From the NCBI RefSeq assembly GCF_001437075.1, contig NZ_JQBX01000013.1, positions 1-57,948 on the forward strand: a stretch of DNA of 57,948 nt. The letters are read 5' to 3'. Both the position numbers and the translations under genes were made by a program. A model generated the notes under the pieces. It was not told where the DNA came from. It saw only the letters and a list, made by a program, of their open reading frames with translations, and did not search any database. Source of the stretch: Pediococcus stilesii (GTDB lineage: Bacteria > Bacillota > Bacilli > Lactobacillales > Lactobacillaceae). Shown piece by piece: positions 1 through 8,867 of the stretch (the first letter of the stretch is position 1; every line of letters starts with the position of its first letter).

Positions 1-263
1 CAATTGACGGACAGCCCTTTTTTAATCGTATCTTTTATTTATAACATCCTCAATCTCTGTCAACTCAATACAATTCATTCTTAAAAGTTGAAAAAGCTCC
101 TACCAATACTACCCATCATAGAATCAAAAGTTTAGTTTTTTGGACCATTTATCTTGGTGGGATATTTGGTGGGGATTAATATAAATTTCCAAGCAATACA
201 CACATTCTATAACAACATAAAAGCCGTTAAATCAACATTATGGCTTCAACTTCACTTACTCTT
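1..263. other. Non-coding left edge downstream of guaA
   Basis: No gene is supported here. Bases 9-23 (GGACAGCCC followed by six T) look like the right arm and T tract of an intrinsic terminator whose left arm lies outside the window, so a plus-strand gene probably ends just left of base 1. Bases 219-246 hold a short AAGCC...GGCTT stem that, read on the minus strand, could be a weak guaA terminator. Short minus-strand frames of under 20 codons exist but lack context. An imperfect GGTGGGAT/GGTGGGGA direct repeat lies near 155-175. Confidence 0.5.
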
Positions 264-1817
264 TTATTCCCACTCAACCGTTGCAGGTGGCTTAGAAGTA
301 ATGTCATACACAATGCGGTTAACGTGATCAACCTCGTTTACAATTCGAACGGAAATCTTTTGTAAGACGTCCCATGGAATTCGAGCAAAATCGGCGGTCA
401 TTCCATCGATTGAATTTACAGCACGGATCCCAACGGTGTAATCGTATGTCCGACCATCACCCATCACACCCACGCTACGGATTCCTGGTAATACGGTAAA
501 GTATTGCCAAATGTCCCGATCGAGTCCAGCTTTCTTGATTTCTTCACGAAGAATCAAGTCGCTGTCACGCACGATTTCAAGTTTGTCTTCGGTAATTTCA
601 CCGATAACACGAATTCCAAGTCCAGGACCTGGGAACGGTTGACGCCAAACAAGGTCTTCTGGCATGCCTAATTTTTCACCGAGATCACGTGCTTCATCTT
701 TAAATAAAGTGCGCAATGGTTCGATTAATTCAAAGTGCATGTCTTCAGGAAGTCCACCAACGTTGTGGTGCGACTTAATGGTTTGAGCAGTATCAGTACC
801 ACTTTCGATAACGTCGGTATAAAGAGTTCCTTGAGCAAGGAAATCGATTCCTTCAAGTTTTTGAGCTTCATCATTGAAGACTTGAATAAACTCATTACCG
901 ATAATTTTACGTTTCTTTTCGGGTTCGGAAACACCAGCAAGCTTATCCAAGAAACGTTTTTGAGCATCAACTTTAATAATGTTTAATCCGAACTTACCTT
1001 CGAGGCTATCCATAACTTGCTTGGCTTCACCCTTACGAAGTAAACCATGATCAACGAAGATACATACAAGTTGATCGCCGATAGCCCTGTTTAGCAATAC
1101 ACCGACAACACTTGAATCTACCCCACCAGAAAGGCCGAGTAACACTTTTCGATCACCAACGGTTTCACGAATTTGTTGAATTTGCATGTCAATAAAATCA
1201 TTCATTGACCAGTTGGCCTGTGCTTCACAAACGTCAAAGGCAAAATGGCGTAAAATTTCGTTACCATACTGCGTATTACGCACTTCTGCATGGAATTGAA
1301 TACCATAGAATTTACGTTGATCATCTGCCATTGAAGCAATCGGACAGTTAGGGCTGGTAGCGACCGTCTTGAAACCTTCAGGGACTTCACGAACTAAATC
1401 ACCATGACTCATCCAAACCGTCTGCTTGGCAGGAAGATCCTTAAACAATACGGCTTGATCATCAGTCACATCAATATCGGCATGACCATACTCACGGTTG
1501 TCAGCCGGTTCAACTCGACCGCCTAAATTGTAGGCCATCAATTGCATTCCATAACAAATACCTAAAATTGGAATACCTAATTTATAAATTTCAGGGTCAA
1601 TTCGAAAAGCATCTTTGTCATAAACACTATTAGGCCCGCCAGAGAAGATAATTCCCTTAGGATTAATCTTTTTGACTTCTTCCGCCGTAATTTTATGAGA
1701 AAGTAGCTCAGAGTAAATACCGAATTCACGAATTCTGCGTGTAATCAACTGATTATATTGACTACCAAAATCCAAAACAATGATTTTATCAAAATTTGAT
1801 AAATCTGTGTTCGCCAA
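264..1817 (-). CDS. guaA: GMP synthase (glutamine-hydrolysing)
   Basis: This cytosolic enzyme makes GMP from XMP, ATP and glutamine, the last step of guanine nucleotide synthesis. The N-terminal class I amidotransferase domain shows the catalytic Cys in GICYGMQLM and the His-Glu pair in QFHAEV (usually FHPEV). The middle ATP pyrophosphatase domain shows the PP-loop LSGGVDSSV, and the C terminus is the usual dimerisation domain ending in PPATVEWE. An open frame reaches 1826 (GTG), but the ribosome binding site GAGGTGA at 1823-1829 lies 5 bases before a TTG at 1817, which gives the family's usual MANTDL start and 517 residues. It lies 67 bases after the metal ATPase gene on the same strand. The 3' end of guaA is a familiar integration site for mobile elements. 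Confidence 0.97.
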   Translation of the reverse strand: MANTDLSNFDKIIVLDFGSQYNQLITRRIREFGIYSELLSHKITAEEVKKINPKGIIFSGGPNSVYDKDAFRIDPEIYKLGIPILGICYGMQLMAYNLGGRVEPADNREYGHADIDVTDDQAVLFKDLPAKQTVWMSHGDLVREVPEGFKTVATSPNCPIASMADDQRKFYGIQFHAEVRNTQYGNEILRHFAFDVCEAQANWSMNDFIDMQIQQIRETVGDRKVLLGLSGGVDSSVVGVLLNRAIGDQLVCIFVDHGLLRKGEAKQVMDSLEGKFGLNIIKVDAQKRFLDKLAGVSEPEKKRKIIGNEFIQVFNDEAQKLEGIDFLAQGTLYTDVIESGTDTAQTIKSHHNVGGLPEDMHFELIEPLRTLFKDEARDLGEKLGMPEDLVWRQPFPGPGLGIRVIGEITEDKLEIVRDSDLILREEIKKAGLDRDIWQYFTVLPGIRSVGVMGDGRTYDYTVGIRAVNSIDGMTADFARIPWDVLQKISVRIVNEVDHVNRIVYDITSKPPATVEWE

Positions 1818-1884
1818 GTCCTTCACCTCATCTTTTTATTCTTACCTATATATCATACAGTAAAATGAGGAAAAACCATAGCCC

Positions 1885-3804
1885 CTATGCTTGATCGATT
1901 TTTATGGAAGGGTTATCAATAGCCCTATTGTCTAACTTTCTTTTATTTTTAAATTTCATTCTTAAAAGTCGCATAGCATTAAAGATGACGATTAAAATAC
2001 TTGCTTCATGGAAAAACATCCCACTAGCCATATCAACCCAGCCGTACATCAAGCCCACCATCAATAAGGCGACCGTGCCAACCGCAATTGTTACGTTTTG
2101 AATCGTATTATTGACGGTGGCCTTAGCAATTTGCCGTGCATTCCACACATTATCAAAATCAGAATCAATTAAAACAACGTCTGAAGTCTCGATAGCAACA
2201 TCGGTTCCGCTTCCCATCGCAATCCCAACATCTGCCTTCGCAATTGAAGGACTATCATTGATTCCATCCCCAATAAATAATATGCGATGTCCTTCATTTT
2301 GAAGTTTCATCAAAAATGCTGCTTTATCTTCTGGTAACATTTCAGCTTGAACTTGGTCAATTCCAATTTCTTCAGCAACTTTATTGGCAATGACGTGGTT
2401 ATCCCCAGTCAGCATCCATAAGTTATTAACCCCTGCTTGTCGTAATTGTTCAAAAGTTTCTTTGACGCCGTTGCGAACCTGATCAATCAGGCCGATCATC
2501 AGCACTAATTTTTGATTAACCGTCATTAGGATTACCGACTGGCCATCCCGTTCAATTTCATTTAAATCTTTTTGCTGTTCTATGCTTAATTGGACGTTGG
2601 TCTCCGATAGGATTCGGCGACTTCCAATCCAAATTAGTTGTCCTTGATAACGAGCTTTAACGCCAATTCCCTTGACAGTTTCGGGAATTATTTCTGTCGA
2701 ATTAACCGTTAATCCGCTTTGTCTTTCATAGTAATCTACTACCGAACGTGCTAACGGATGATTGGTTTGTTTTTCTAATTCTGCTGCAACCTTCAACCAT
2801 TCGGCTTTTTCATACTGCTTTATGGTTTTAACCGTTGGGTGTCCTTCGGTTACGGTACCAGTTTTATCAAATAAAATCGTATCTACTTTGGCCAACTGAT
2901 CTACGACACTGCCACCTTTAATGAGGATTCCAGCCTTGGCCCCCCGACCAATTCCAGCAACGTTCGAGACTGGAGCACCAATCACCAATGCACCAGGGCA
3001 CGCGAGCACTAGGATGGTAATTGCAAGCCGAACATCCTGTGTCCAAGCAAACACGGCAATCGCTAATACTAGAACTAGTGGAGTGTAATACTTTGCAAAT
3101 TGATCAATAAAACGACTAACGGGCGCTTGGTTATCTTGGGCATCTTCGACCAGTTCCACAATCTTACCAAATGTGGTGTCTTCACCAACTTTTTGCGCCT
3201 CAATAATTATCTGACCGTTTTCGACAATTGATCCCATGAAGGCTTCATCATTCGCGTGTTTATGTGCCAGCTTGGACTCTCCCGTAATCAACGCTTCATC
3301 GATTTCAGCATCCCCCTGAATGATGATCCCATCAACAGGAATTTGGTCGCCGACTCGAACGATCAATTGGTCGCCCTCATCAACGTCATCAATATCAACG
3401 ATTTGTTCTTGATTATCCACAAGCAGCGTTGCTTGGGTCGGTTGCATCTCGGTTAAATTTTGAATCGCCTTGTGCGTTCTTTGCAGAGTCCGCTGTTCCA
3501 AAAAATTCCCAAAGATAAATAGAAAAGTAACCATCGCTGACTCTTCAAATTCGCCAATCAACACGGCACCTACCACGGCGATACTAACAAGCAACTCAAT
3601 GCTCATCACCCGCGCTTGAAGTGCTGAAATTGCTTTAAAAAGAATTGGCACACCAGCAATAATCGTTGCTAGTCCATAGACAATGTTAGCAAACAGCAGT
3701 AGTTTTAACGCGTGTTGCCCAATTAGTCCTAAACCGGTTAAAATCCCGGCCAAAATGGTAATTTGATTCCAATATTGAGTAAAAAACTTTTGTATTTTAA
3801 CCAA
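1885..3804 (-). CDS. P1B-type metal-transporting ATPase with CPG motif
   Basis: This is a membrane heavy-metal P-type ATPase of 639 residues. Visible motifs are TGES (about 174-177, actuator domain), the phosphorylation site DKTGT (Asp313), the P1B-specific HP dipeptide in TNHPLARS, and GDGIND before the last membrane helices. The transmembrane metal motif is C269-P270-G271, where Cu, Zn and Cd pumps have CPC, so the ion cannot be read from the usual rules. There is no N-terminal metal-binding domain; instead a free HMA protein is encoded two genes upstream. It is the last gene of the minus-strand cassette HMA, Dps-like, ATPase, with only 2 bases to the Dps-like gene. Efflux of a transition metal is the likely role, but the substrate is unknown. 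Confidence 0.9.
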   Translation of the reverse strand: MVKIQKFFTQYWNQITILAGILTGLGLIGQHALKLLLFANIVYGLATIIAGVPILFKAISALQARVMSIELLVSIAVVGAVLIGEFEESAMVTFLFIFGNFLEQRTLQRTHKAIQNLTEMQPTQATLLVDNQEQIVDIDDVDEGDQLIVRVGDQIPVDGIIIQGDAEIDEALITGESKLAHKHANDEAFMGSIVENGQIIIEAQKVGEDTTFGKIVELVEDAQDNQAPVSRFIDQFAKYYTPLVLVLAIAVFAWTQDVRLAITILVLACPGALVIGAPVSNVAGIGRGAKAGILIKGGSVVDQLAKVDTILFDKTGTVTEGHPTVKTIKQYEKAEWLKVAAELEKQTNHPLARSVVDYYERQSGLTVNSTEIIPETVKGIGVKARYQGQLIWIGSRRILSETNVQLSIEQQKDLNEIERDGQSVILMTVNQKLVLMIGLIDQVRNGVKETFEQLRQAGVNNLWMLTGDNHVIANKVAEEIGIDQVQAEMLPEDKAAFLMKLQNEGHRILFIGDGINDSPSIAKADVGIAMGSGTDVAIETSDVVLIDSDFDNVWNARQIAKATVNNTIQNVTIAVGTVALLMVGLMYGWVDMASGMFFHEASILIVIFNAMRLLRMKFKNKRKLDNRAIDNPSIKIDQA

Positions 3805-3806
3805 AA

Positions 3807-4355
3807 TTAATCATCATCCTCATCATCTTCTTCAAAACCTTCTAACGGCTCTTTACCCACTCGAGCTTGCATCTCCGCCGAATACTGATTTAATTTTTCT
3901 TCTAATTCAATCAAGAAATTTTGTAGCGGGAATTTACTCTCCTTTTGAGCTAGGATAATTGCTCGACTAATAAATAATTTACTAGTTTGGACATCACTGA
4001 CTAACATTTCAAAAACTTCAGTATCCGTAAAATACTTGTTTCGTGGATCTTCCTCCAGCATGGCATATTCTTTAAATTCTTCCGCAACAGATGATGGTTT
4101 TTCGCCAACGTTGACTAACTGATGTCCCAGTTGATTAAAATAGTTATCCACAGTTAATCGCATTTCAGCAATAAACTTCTTATCAGCAAACACATTACTT
4201 CCTTTTAAATACCATTCGAATTGATTTAATTTTGTCGATAAGACCCGTAAGTTAGATAGAATGTGGTTTGTCATTGCTCCCGCCGTGGGTTGATGATGAT
4301 CAATTTCGTTTTGCTTTTGTTCTGCTAAATATAGTTCTTCAATTTTTTTATTCAT
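3807..4355 (-). CDS. Dps/ferritin-like protein lacking the ferroxidase site
   Basis: The 182-residue protein aligns with the Dps family around NQFEWYLKG (Dps: NWHWYVKG) and VGEKP (Dps: LEGKP), with the same spacing between these blocks. Ungapped alignment puts Glu47, Lys59, Asn74 and His78 at the places of the four Dps ferroxidase ligands His, His, Asp and Glu, so classical iron oxidation looks impossible. The C terminus is very acidic (about ten of the last twelve residues are Asp or Glu), which may bind metal. The stop/start junction with the HMA gene overlaps by one base and the ATPase gene follows after 2 bases, so the three are co-transcribed. The role is inferred as a metal buffer or DNA-protection relative; the fold assignment is by alignment only. 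Confidence 0.75.
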   Translation of the reverse strand: MNKKIEELYLAEQKQNEIDHHQPTAGAMTNHILSNLRVLSTKLNQFEWYLKGSNVFADKKFIAEMRLTVDNYFNQLGHQLVNVGEKPSSVAEEFKEYAMLEEDPRNKYFTDTEVFEMLVSDVQTSKLFISRAIILAQKESKFPLQNFLIELEEKLNQYSAEMQARVGKEPLEGFEEDDEDDD

Positions 4356-4585
4356 TATCCTTCACTCACCTTTGTTTTAACGTCTTTTACTGTATATCCG
4401 AGTGCTTCAACAACTTCTTTTAAACTGTCGGCAGTCACTTCCGGCTTAACTTCTGTTTTAATTTTGCTAGCGTTGAACAGAACCTTAACGTTTTCCACGC
4501 CCTCCACTTTGTTCAAAGCGCCTTCGATTTTAGTCATACAGCTTGGGCACGTCAATGTATCTAATTTCATAATAATTTTAGTCAT
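4355..4585 (-). CDS. HMA-domain metal chaperone (CopZ-like)
   Basis: This 76-residue protein is a single heavy-metal-associated domain. The metal site is Cys13-Pro-Ser-Cys16 in LTCPSCMTKIEGAL, followed by the usual VEGVENVKV strand. Such proteins carry soft metals such as Cu(I) to P1B ATPases. It is the first gene of the cassette with a Dps-like gene and a P1B ATPase that has no HMA domain of its own, so it probably serves that pump in trans. A strong ribosome binding site (AAGGAGGAATT) precedes the start. The promoter is driven from the shared divergent region with the Crp/Fnr-type gene. Confidence 0.9.
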   Translation of the reverse strand: MTKIIMKLDTLTCPSCMTKIEGALNKVEGVENVKVLFNASKIKTEVKPEVTADSLKEVVEALGYTVKDVKTKVSEG

Positions 4586-4615
4586 TTCAAAATTCCTCCT
4601 TGATTTGTTATATTA

Positions 4616-4621
4616 ATCATA
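4616..4621 (-). promoter_or_regulatory. -10 box (TATGAT) of the metal cassette promoter
   Basis: On the minus strand TATGAT is a 5/6 match to the consensus. No -35 hexamer is visible at 16-18 bases upstream (ATTTCA), as expected for an activator-dependent promoter. Its upstream edge is 29.5 bp from the centre of the Fnr-type palindrome at 4644-4657. Confidence 0.6.
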
Positions 4622-4643
4622 GAAGGTTAAGCCGGTTTTGAAA

Positions 4644-4657
4644 TTGACGTAGGTCAA
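4644..4657. promoter_or_regulatory. Fnr/FLP-type operator TTGAC-N4-GTCAA
   Basis: TTGACGTAGGTCAA is a perfect 5-bp inverted repeat with a 4-base spacer, the architecture of Fnr-family sites (TTGAT-N4-ATCAA). The adjacent regulator carries the E..SR recognition helix residues (PETISRYLKR) that read TTGA half sites in Fnr. The centre is equidistant from both divergent -10 boxes and would sit near -41.5 of both transcripts. Confidence 0.75.
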
Positions 4658-4679
4658 GTTTTGAAAAATAATTTTAATC

Positions 4680-4685
4680 TATACT
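4680..4685 (+). promoter_or_regulatory. -10 box (TATACT) of the Crp/Fnr-type gene
   Basis: TATACT is a 5/6 match to consensus. There is no good -35 hexamer at the right distance (AGTTTT), which again suggests activation from the palindrome at 4644-4657, 29.5 bp from its centre. The regulator would then control its own gene. Confidence 0.55.
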
Positions 4686-4708
4686 TTATTAGGTAAGGAG
4701 GGATTTCT

Positions 4709-5386
4709 TTGAATAATCATGTTGATAGTCACCATTGTGTTCCGCTTGTGCCAATTTTCCAAAATCTAACCGATGAACAATCCGCAGCGGTCGAAGGCAT
4801 TGTCCATCACCGACTGCTTAACGCCGATACTCCACTTTATTCCGAAGGCGATGAAATCAATGCCCTTTCAATTATCGCGAATGGTCAAATCAAAGTCTTT
4901 CGAACCGCCGAAAATGGAAAAGAACAGCTCTTGTATCTCCTCCAAGCCGGTGATATTAACGGTGAAGCTGCCCTTTTTAACCAATTAGAGCATAATTCCA
5001 GTGCCGTCACACTGACACCGACAACTGTCTGTTCAATTAACCGTTCTGATTTTCAAAAGTTATTAACTAAGTTTCCCCAAATCAGCGTTAATGTGATGAA
5101 CACCCTGGGAAGTCGCTTAATTGCATTGGAACGCCAAACTACCAAGTCAAACACAGAATCCGTTGCCAGTAGGTTGGCCGACTACCTAGTTGAAACTTCA
5201 TCTGCGCTTCATCAAAACCCGGTTCAGTTACCGCTTAAAAATAAAGACTTAGCAACCCTGCTTGGTACCACGCCAGAAACCATTAGCAGATACCTTAAAC
5301 GGTGGGAAACCAGTCAACTAATTTCTAAAATGGGACAGCGCCGGATCCAAATTAACGATATTGACGAACTACTTCTTCAAAAATAA
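4709..5386 (+). CDS. Crp/Fnr-family regulator, FLP-like
   Basis: This is a DNA-binding regulator of 225 residues: an N-terminal cyclic-nucleotide-binding-type beta barrel (about 15-130) and a C-terminal winged helix with recognition helix TTPETISRYLKRWE. It has only two cysteines, Cys10 and Cys108, not the four needed for an Fnr iron-sulphur cluster. That spacing matches the two-Cys thiol-disulphide switch known for the Lactobacillus casei FLP protein (Cys5, Cys102). The extra histidines before Cys10 (H4, H8, H9) could add metal binding. The start is TTG at 4709, 6 bases after GGAGGG. It is divergent from the HMA/Dps-like/ATPase cassette and likely controls it in response to redox state or metal; the signal is inferred. 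Confidence 0.9.
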   Translation: MNNHVDSHHCVPLVPIFQNLTDEQSAAVEGIVHHRLLNADTPLYSEGDEINALSIIANGQIKVFRTAENGKEQLLYLLQAGDINGEAALFNQLEHNSSAVTLTPTTVCSINRSDFQKLLTKFPQISVNVMNTLGSRLIALERQTTKSNTESVASRLADYLVETSSALHQNPVQLPLKNKDLATLLGTTPETISRYLKRWETSQLISKMGQRRIQINDIDELLLQK

Positions 5387-5390
5387 TCCA

Positions 5391-5444
5391 AAAAATGGCC
5401 CCCAACGGTTAGAAAAAATCTAACTTTTGGAGACCATTTTGTTT
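5391..5444. terminator. Bidirectional intrinsic terminator
   Basis: A long imperfect stem (AAAATGG...CAA...TTAGA with TCTAA...TTG...CCATTTT) around an A-rich loop ends in T-rich sequence on both strands. It lies between the convergent Crp/Fnr-type gene and coaA. Confidence 0.75.
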
Positions 5445-5465
5445 TATCGTCGTTTCTTTTTGTAG

Positions 5466-6383
5466 CTATCTTCTCACGTAAACTCGATCCATCACGTGAT
5501 GCTGAACTTTGTGTAAAATTACATCCGCCCTAAAACGGGTTGGTAGAATAAATTCCTCTAAATTCTTTAAATCAACATCACGCCAAATTGTATGAGCTAA
5601 TTGAAAGGCTTCTTCTCGTGGCATTTGAGCGTACTTATAATAATAGCTGGTTGGATCATGAAATGCCGTATCTAAAAGTACGCCAAAGCGTTCCAAAAAC
5701 CATTTCTCAATTAATTCAGCATCTGCATCAACATAGATTGACCAATCAAAAAAGTCACTAACATAAATTGACTCGTTGGCCGGTAGTTGAAGGACGTTGA
5801 TTCCCTCTACAATCAAAATATCCGGTTGATCAATTACATCAAATTGATCTGCGACAATGTCATAAACTTGATGCGAATACTGCGGAACCTTGATCTGCCC
5901 TTGACCACCCTTAACTTCACTCAAGAACTTGATTAAAGCCTTCATATTGTAGCTCTCTGGAAAACCCTTACGACTGAGTAAGTTTCTTTTTTCTAACTCC
6001 GCATTGGGAAATAAAAAACCGTCCGTCGTGATTAACTGGGTTTTTAAATCACTAAACCAGTTACTTAAGAGCACCTGCAAGAGTCTAGCAGTAGTACTTT
6101 TTCCAACCGCCACACTCCCCGAAATTCCAATAATGAAAGGGGTCTTTTTAACTGGAACCTGGAGAAAATCTAACTTATCTTGATTCCATTTTTCAAAATC
6201 TGCATATTTCTTTTGGAGCAAGCGCACAAGCGGAACGTAAACATCCTGTACATCTCCCAGTGAGATTCGATCGTTTAACGCTTTAATCCCCGCTAATTGT
6301 GTTTTTGTGAGCGGAAGTTCAGCTTTTTTTGAAAGTTTTTGCCACTCTTCTCGCTCAAATTCGAAATATCCTTGTGCTTCCAT
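5466..6383 (-). CDS. coaA: Pantothenate kinase, type I
   Basis: CoaA phosphorylates pantothenate with ATP, the first and usually rate-controlling step of coenzyme A synthesis, in the cytosol. The P-loop is GISGSVAVGKST at about residue 95; the rest (TTDGFLFPN, RKGFPESY, VEGINVLQ) is typical of the prokaryotic type I family. Length (305) is normal. The longest frame starts at a TTG (6389) only 2 bases after the ribosome binding site GAGGA, so the ATG at 6383 is preferred. It follows budA by 48 bases on the same strand and may be read from the same transcript. Confidence 0.95.
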   Translation of the reverse strand: MEAQGYFEFEREEWQKLSKKAELPLTKTQLAGIKALNDRISLGDVQDVYVPLVRLLQKKYADFEKWNQDKLDFLQVPVKKTPFIIGISGSVAVGKSTTARLLQVLLSNWFSDLKTQLITTDGFLFPNAELEKRNLLSRKGFPESYNMKALIKFLSEVKGGQGQIKVPQYSHQVYDIVADQFDVIDQPDILIVEGINVLQLPANESIYVSDFFDWSIYVDADAELIEKWFLERFGVLLDTAFHDPTSYYYKYAQMPREEAFQLAHTIWRDVDLKNLEEFILPTRFRADVILHKVQHHVMDRVYVRR

Positions 6384-6431
6384 TGCCAATTCCTCGTCTT
6401 CAAAAAATTAGGTTTATTCTAACACATGTCT

Positions 6432-7136
6432 TTATTCAGATTCAGAAATTGACTGCCTGATGATCCCCATGTCACTGGGTTTATGTTTAATAAATTCTGA
6501 GTCTTGAATCGGTAAATTCAAATCAAGTCCATCTAAAAGTTGCCATGAAAGCTTTACTTTATCAGACTCGAAGTCTAAAAGATGACCGCCAAACTGGTGC
6601 TGCGCATCAATAAAGTGTAGATGCATCCCACCAACGCCGGCACCTTGGAACAACGCTGGTGTGTAATATCCAACCACCGTTCCCTTGATATTTTTAGCGT
6701 CAAAAACCTGCTGTTTAGACGCCGTTTCGCTTAGCGTTGGATATGGACGCTGTTGCTCTTTAACCACTCGCGTTTGAACAGCTTTAAAAGTCCCGCTGAT
6801 TTTAATTGCAACAAACGTATTTTGATATGACAATTCCTTTGCAAGTGTCGCATCGACATCGTCCATTTTTAATCCGGGCAACACAACGCGCCCTTCAAAA
6901 TTTGAGACATTCACGTTAGCAAAAGGCAACATCTCGTCGCCCTTTAAGACCTTGACCGTTCCATCGGCAAGCGCCTGATAGGCCACACCGTCTAGGATAA
7001 TCAATTCCCCGTTAAGTCCCTCTGCTGTTCCAATTCCAAAATCACCGTGCTTTAATAGTTTTGAAGCGGTTATCGTTCCGCCAAAAAGTCCATCAACTAG
7101 CATAGCTAGCGTTCCATGCTGAAATAGTTTCGCCAT
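6432..7136 (-). CDS. budA: Alpha-acetolactate decarboxylase
   Basis: The enzyme converts alpha-acetolactate to acetoin, a pH-neutral end product that drains pyruvate. The zinc-binding histidines are seen in GVGGMHLHFID and in QFGGHLLDF, as in the BudA/AldB family, and the 234-residue length is typical. It lies 14 bases after the acetolactate synthase gene with a GGGGG-type ribosome binding site, so the two form an operon for pyruvate to acetoin. Confidence 0.96.
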   Translation of the reverse strand: MAKLFQHGTLAMLVDGLFGGTITASKLLKHGDFGIGTAEGLNGELIILDGVAYQALADGTVKVLKGDEMLPFANVNVSNFEGRVVLPGLKMDDVDATLAKELSYQNTFVAIKISGTFKAVQTRVVKEQQRPYPTLSETASKQQVFDAKNIKGTVVGYYTPALFQGAGVGGMHLHFIDAQHQFGGHLLDFESDKVKLSWQLLDGLDLNLPIQDSEFIKHKPSDMGIIRQSISESE

Positions 7137-7150
7137 TAATTGGCCCCCTT

Positions 7151-8827
7151 TTATAGTTGATCAGGTAATAATGACCGTCCCAATTTAACGTTATCAGCAT
7201 AATCAACTGGAATATCCACCACTACTGGTCCTTCTGTTGCAAAAGCTTCATCAAGAACTTTACCCAAGTCATCAGGTTTTTCAACGCGAAGTCCCTTGGT
7301 ACCGTAGCCTTCTGCAAGTTTAACAAAATCGACTGGTCCAAAATCAACCCCAGCAGAATGTCCATACTTAATCTCTTCTTGGAATTTAACCATGTCGTAA
7401 TAGCCATCATTCCAAATGATATGAACGATATTTAACTTTTCACGAACCGCTGTTTCTAATTCTTGCGCAGAGAACAGGAAGCCTCCGTCACCAGAAACCG
7501 CAACTGATTTACTGTTTGGACGAAGCAATGCTGCTGAAATGGCCCAAGGAAGAGCAACTCCTAAAGTTTGCATCCCATTACTAAATAGTAAATGACGTGG
7601 TTGATAACTTCTAAAGTGACGTGCCATCCAAATATAAAAACTTCCCACATCAACTGATACCGTCATGTCATCATCGACTCGATACTGAAGTGCCGAAATG
7701 ATTGCAAGTGGATGAATTCGCCTGGAGTCCTTCTTTGGTTCTGGTGGCAAATCTTGCTTATTTTGAATTTCACGAAGATTTTCAAGGTATTGTTCTCCGT
7801 CTTGAGTTGCTTCGTAGCCTTCCAAATGAGGGGTTAGCAAATTAAGAGTTTGCGCGATATCGCCGACCAATTCTCTTTCTGGTTCAAAGTTATGATCAAT
7901 TTCAGCTGGAGAATCATCGATGACAATGACTTCTCCTTCCCCTTCCGCATTCCAGTTTCGAGGTTCGTACTCAATTGCATCATATCCGACCGTAATAACA
8001 AGATCACTATGTTTTAGTAGCATATCCCCAGGTTGGTTACGGAAGAGGCCTACACGACCATAAAAATGATCCTCTAAATCGTGCGAAATAATACCAGCGC
8101 CTTGGAAAGTCTCCACAACTGGTAAATTCGATTTACGAACCAATTCTCGAACGGCTTTGGTTACTTCCGGTGAAGAAGCCCGCATTCCCAATAGTAAAAC
8201 GGGTAATTTAGCATTTCTAATTGCATCCGCCAAAACTTCAATTTCGTCTGGACTGGCTGGTCCCAAGATTGGCTTTTTCAATGGCTTGATTGGCCGTGAA
8301 CTAACTGGAGCGTTAACCACATCTTGTGGGACACTGACAAAACTTGCACCTTGTTTTGAAGATTCAGCTGCTCGATAGGCGTTTGCTAGCACTTCTGAAA
8401 TATTTTCTGGTTCCTGAACTTCAACACTAAATTTAGTGATGGGTTCAAAGAGCGCTGCATTTCGCATACTTTGATGCGTTAGTCGCAACAAATCATTTCG
8501 AGGAACCTGTCCACCAATTGCCAAGACGGGATCCCCTTCAGCGGTAGCGGTTAATAATCCAGTTGCTAAATTTCCAACACCAGGGCCAGAAGTTGTCAAA
8601 ACCACACCCGGCTTACCAGTAATTCGACCCACTCCAGCCGCCATAAATGCTGCATTTTGTTCATGACGGGTAACGATCAACTTGGGCTTTACAGCTCGAT
8701 TTGAATGTTCAATCTGCTCAAACAACAAATCAATTTTTGCACCAGGGATTCCAAAAACATATTGGACATCGTGGTTAATCAAACTATCAAGGATCGAATC
8801 CGACCCTGTATAACTACTTTGAATCAT
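7151..8827 (-). CDS. alsS: Acetolactate synthase, catabolic type
   Basis: This thiamine-diphosphate enzyme condenses two pyruvates to alpha-acetolactate. It shows the catalytic Glu region ([11 protein letters not shown]), the GDGGF...NDGYY ThDP/Mg site near the C terminus and the three-domain layout, 558 residues. No regulatory subunit gene is next to it, and it is paired with budA instead of branched-chain genes, which marks it as the catabolic AlsS type. The ribosome binding site AAAGGAG precedes ATG. An extended -10 promoter and a cre-like site lie just upstream, which suggests CcpA control. Confidence 0.96.
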   Translation of the reverse strand: MIQSSYTGSDSILDSLINHDVQYVFGIPGAKIDLLFEQIEHSNRAVKPKLIVTRHEQNAAFMAAGVGRITGKPGVVLTTSGPGVGNLATGLLTATAEGDPVLAIGGQVPRNDLLRLTHQSMRNAALFEPITKFSVEVQEPENISEVLANAYRAAESSKQGASFVSVPQDVVNAPVSSRPIKPLKKPILGPASPDEIEVLADAIRNAKLPVLLLGMRASSPEVTKAVRELVRKSNLPVVETFQGAGIISHDLEDHFYGRVGLFRNQPGDMLLKHSDLVITVGYDAIEYEPRNWNAEGEGEVIVIDDSPAEIDHNFEPERELVGDIAQTLNLLTPHLEGYEATQDGEQYLENLREIQNKQDLPPEPKKDSRRIHPLAIISALQYRVDDDMTVSVDVGSFYIWMARHFRSYQPRHLLFSNGMQTLGVALPWAISAALLRPNSKSVAVSGDGGFLFSAQELETAVREKLNIVHIIWNDGYYDMVKFQEEIKYGHSAGVDFGPVDFVKLAEGYGTKGLRVEKPDDLGKVLDEAFATEGPVVVDIPVDYADNVKLGRSLLPDQL

Positions 8828-8848
8828 TATTTTTCTCCTTTGACTTGT

Positions 8849-8862
8849 TGAAAGTGATTACA
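8849..8862 (-). promoter_or_regulatory. cre-like site at the alsS start region
   Basis: On the minus strand TGTAATCACTTTCA matches the cre consensus TGWNANCGNTNWCA at all defined positions but one (central CG is CA). It overlaps the expected transcription start of alsS-budA, a position typical of CcpA repression. Confidence 0.45.
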
Positions 8863-8867
8863 CAACT

